26,787 nt of DNA from an uncultured Angelakisella sp. GTDB taxonomy: Bacteria > Bacillota > Clostridia > Oscillospirales > Ruminococcaceae. Position 1 is the stretch's first letter; the number at the start of each line of letters is the position of its first letter. Shown piece after piece: positions 26,690 to 26,787 of the stretch. The notes beneath the pieces were generated by a model. That model did no database searches. It was not told where the DNA came from and saw only the letters and a list, made by a program, of their open reading frames with translations. Position numbers and translations under genes: made by a program. Location of the stretch: the NCBI GenBank assembly GCA_934524965.1, contig CAKSYU010000025.1, positions 1 to 26,787 of the forward strand, in the 5' to 3' direction.

Positions 26690-26787
26690 TCTCTGCTGGC
26701 AATCCCTCAGTCATGGCTACGCCGTGCCAGCTTCTCGCTGCGGCTCGGTCACGGCGCGGCTCTGATATGCCACCGGCATATCAGAGC
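26690..26787. repeat. Interspersed-repeat-like sequence with hairpins, cut by the right edge
   Basis: GCTGGCA (26695-26701) pairs with TGCCAGC (26725-26731) around an inner CATGGC-TAC-GCCGTG hairpin, with the phrase CCCTCAGTCATGGCTACGCC that recalls dispersed repeats known from Clostridial genomes (memory-based). It is followed by a perfect 13-bp hairpin GCTCTGATATGCC (26759-26771) with GGCATATCAGAGC (26775-26787) that ends exactly at the window edge. No gene is seen in 26633-26787. Confidence 0.55.

Overview
The window is about 26.8 kb of dense, GC-rich chromosome. It looks like an endospore-forming, anaerobic Firmicute of the class Clostridia, most likely Oscillospiraceae/Ruminococcaceae-like. 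The evidence is a pyruvate:ferredoxin oxidoreductase, a spoVAC-spoVAD-spoVAE sporulation operon behind a sigma-G-like promoter, Gram-positive style ribosome binding sites (AAAGGAGG), sigma-A promoters, the mreBCD-PBP2-mgsA gene order, and a DUF348/G5/3D cell-wall protein. The family assignment is inference. No phage, transposase, CRISPR array or antibiotic cluster was seen.

Layout. 1-1910 (minus) is the N-terminal half of pyruvate:ferredoxin oxidoreductase, cut by the left edge. 2534-7472 (plus) is the rod-shape operon mreB, mreC, mreD and a class B PBP (PBP2). 7902-9048 holds a MinD-like protein that has lost its nucleotide-binding residues, then methylglyoxal synthase. 9307-12629 holds hisS and aspS. 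12733-13281 encodes a small DUF3592-like membrane protein. 13472-15238 (minus) is plsY-gpsA, the start of glycerophospholipid synthesis. 15461-17843 holds an MFS transporter and a CorA-type metal channel. 17910-18726 (minus) holds a GNAT acetyltransferase and the tRNA-Met/tRNA-Glu pair. 19088-20563 is guaB. 20760-22878 is spoVAC-AD-AE. 23136-24224 is the DUF348-G5-3D protein. 24225-24980 is a non-coding stretch: a GC-rich structured repeat followed by an AT-rich island with a large palindromic operator. It leads into a 73-aa orphan protein (24981-25202). 25375-26583 is a trigger-factor/FKBP-like lipoprotein. Another repeat with a perfect hairpin lies at the right edge.

The feature that stands out is a family of GC-rich intergenic elements of about 80-130 bp, with at least eight clear copies and about three degenerate ones. 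Each clear copy has an outer stem of 11-14 bp enclosing three short hairpins, usually 6-9 bp with 3-nt loops, giving a cloverleaf or four-way junction. In two copies (2219-2300 and 22929-23007) the junction has no unpaired base at all. Two neighbouring copies differ by a compensatory base-pair change, so structure seems conserved. The elements sit inside operons (mreD/PBP2, plsY/gpsA, both gaps of spoVA), between operons, and perhaps in the aspS and guaB leaders. Several share the end motif CCCCCTGCA and a GGTCTGCGACC module. They lack U-tracts and are not ordinary terminators. I could not match them to a named family.

Other points of interest are an 18-residue tandem repeat inside PBP2, the pseudo-ATPase MinD-like protein at the usual min locus, Thr/Pro/Glu tails shared by MreC and the FKBP-like lipoprotein, and the operator-controlled orphan protein.
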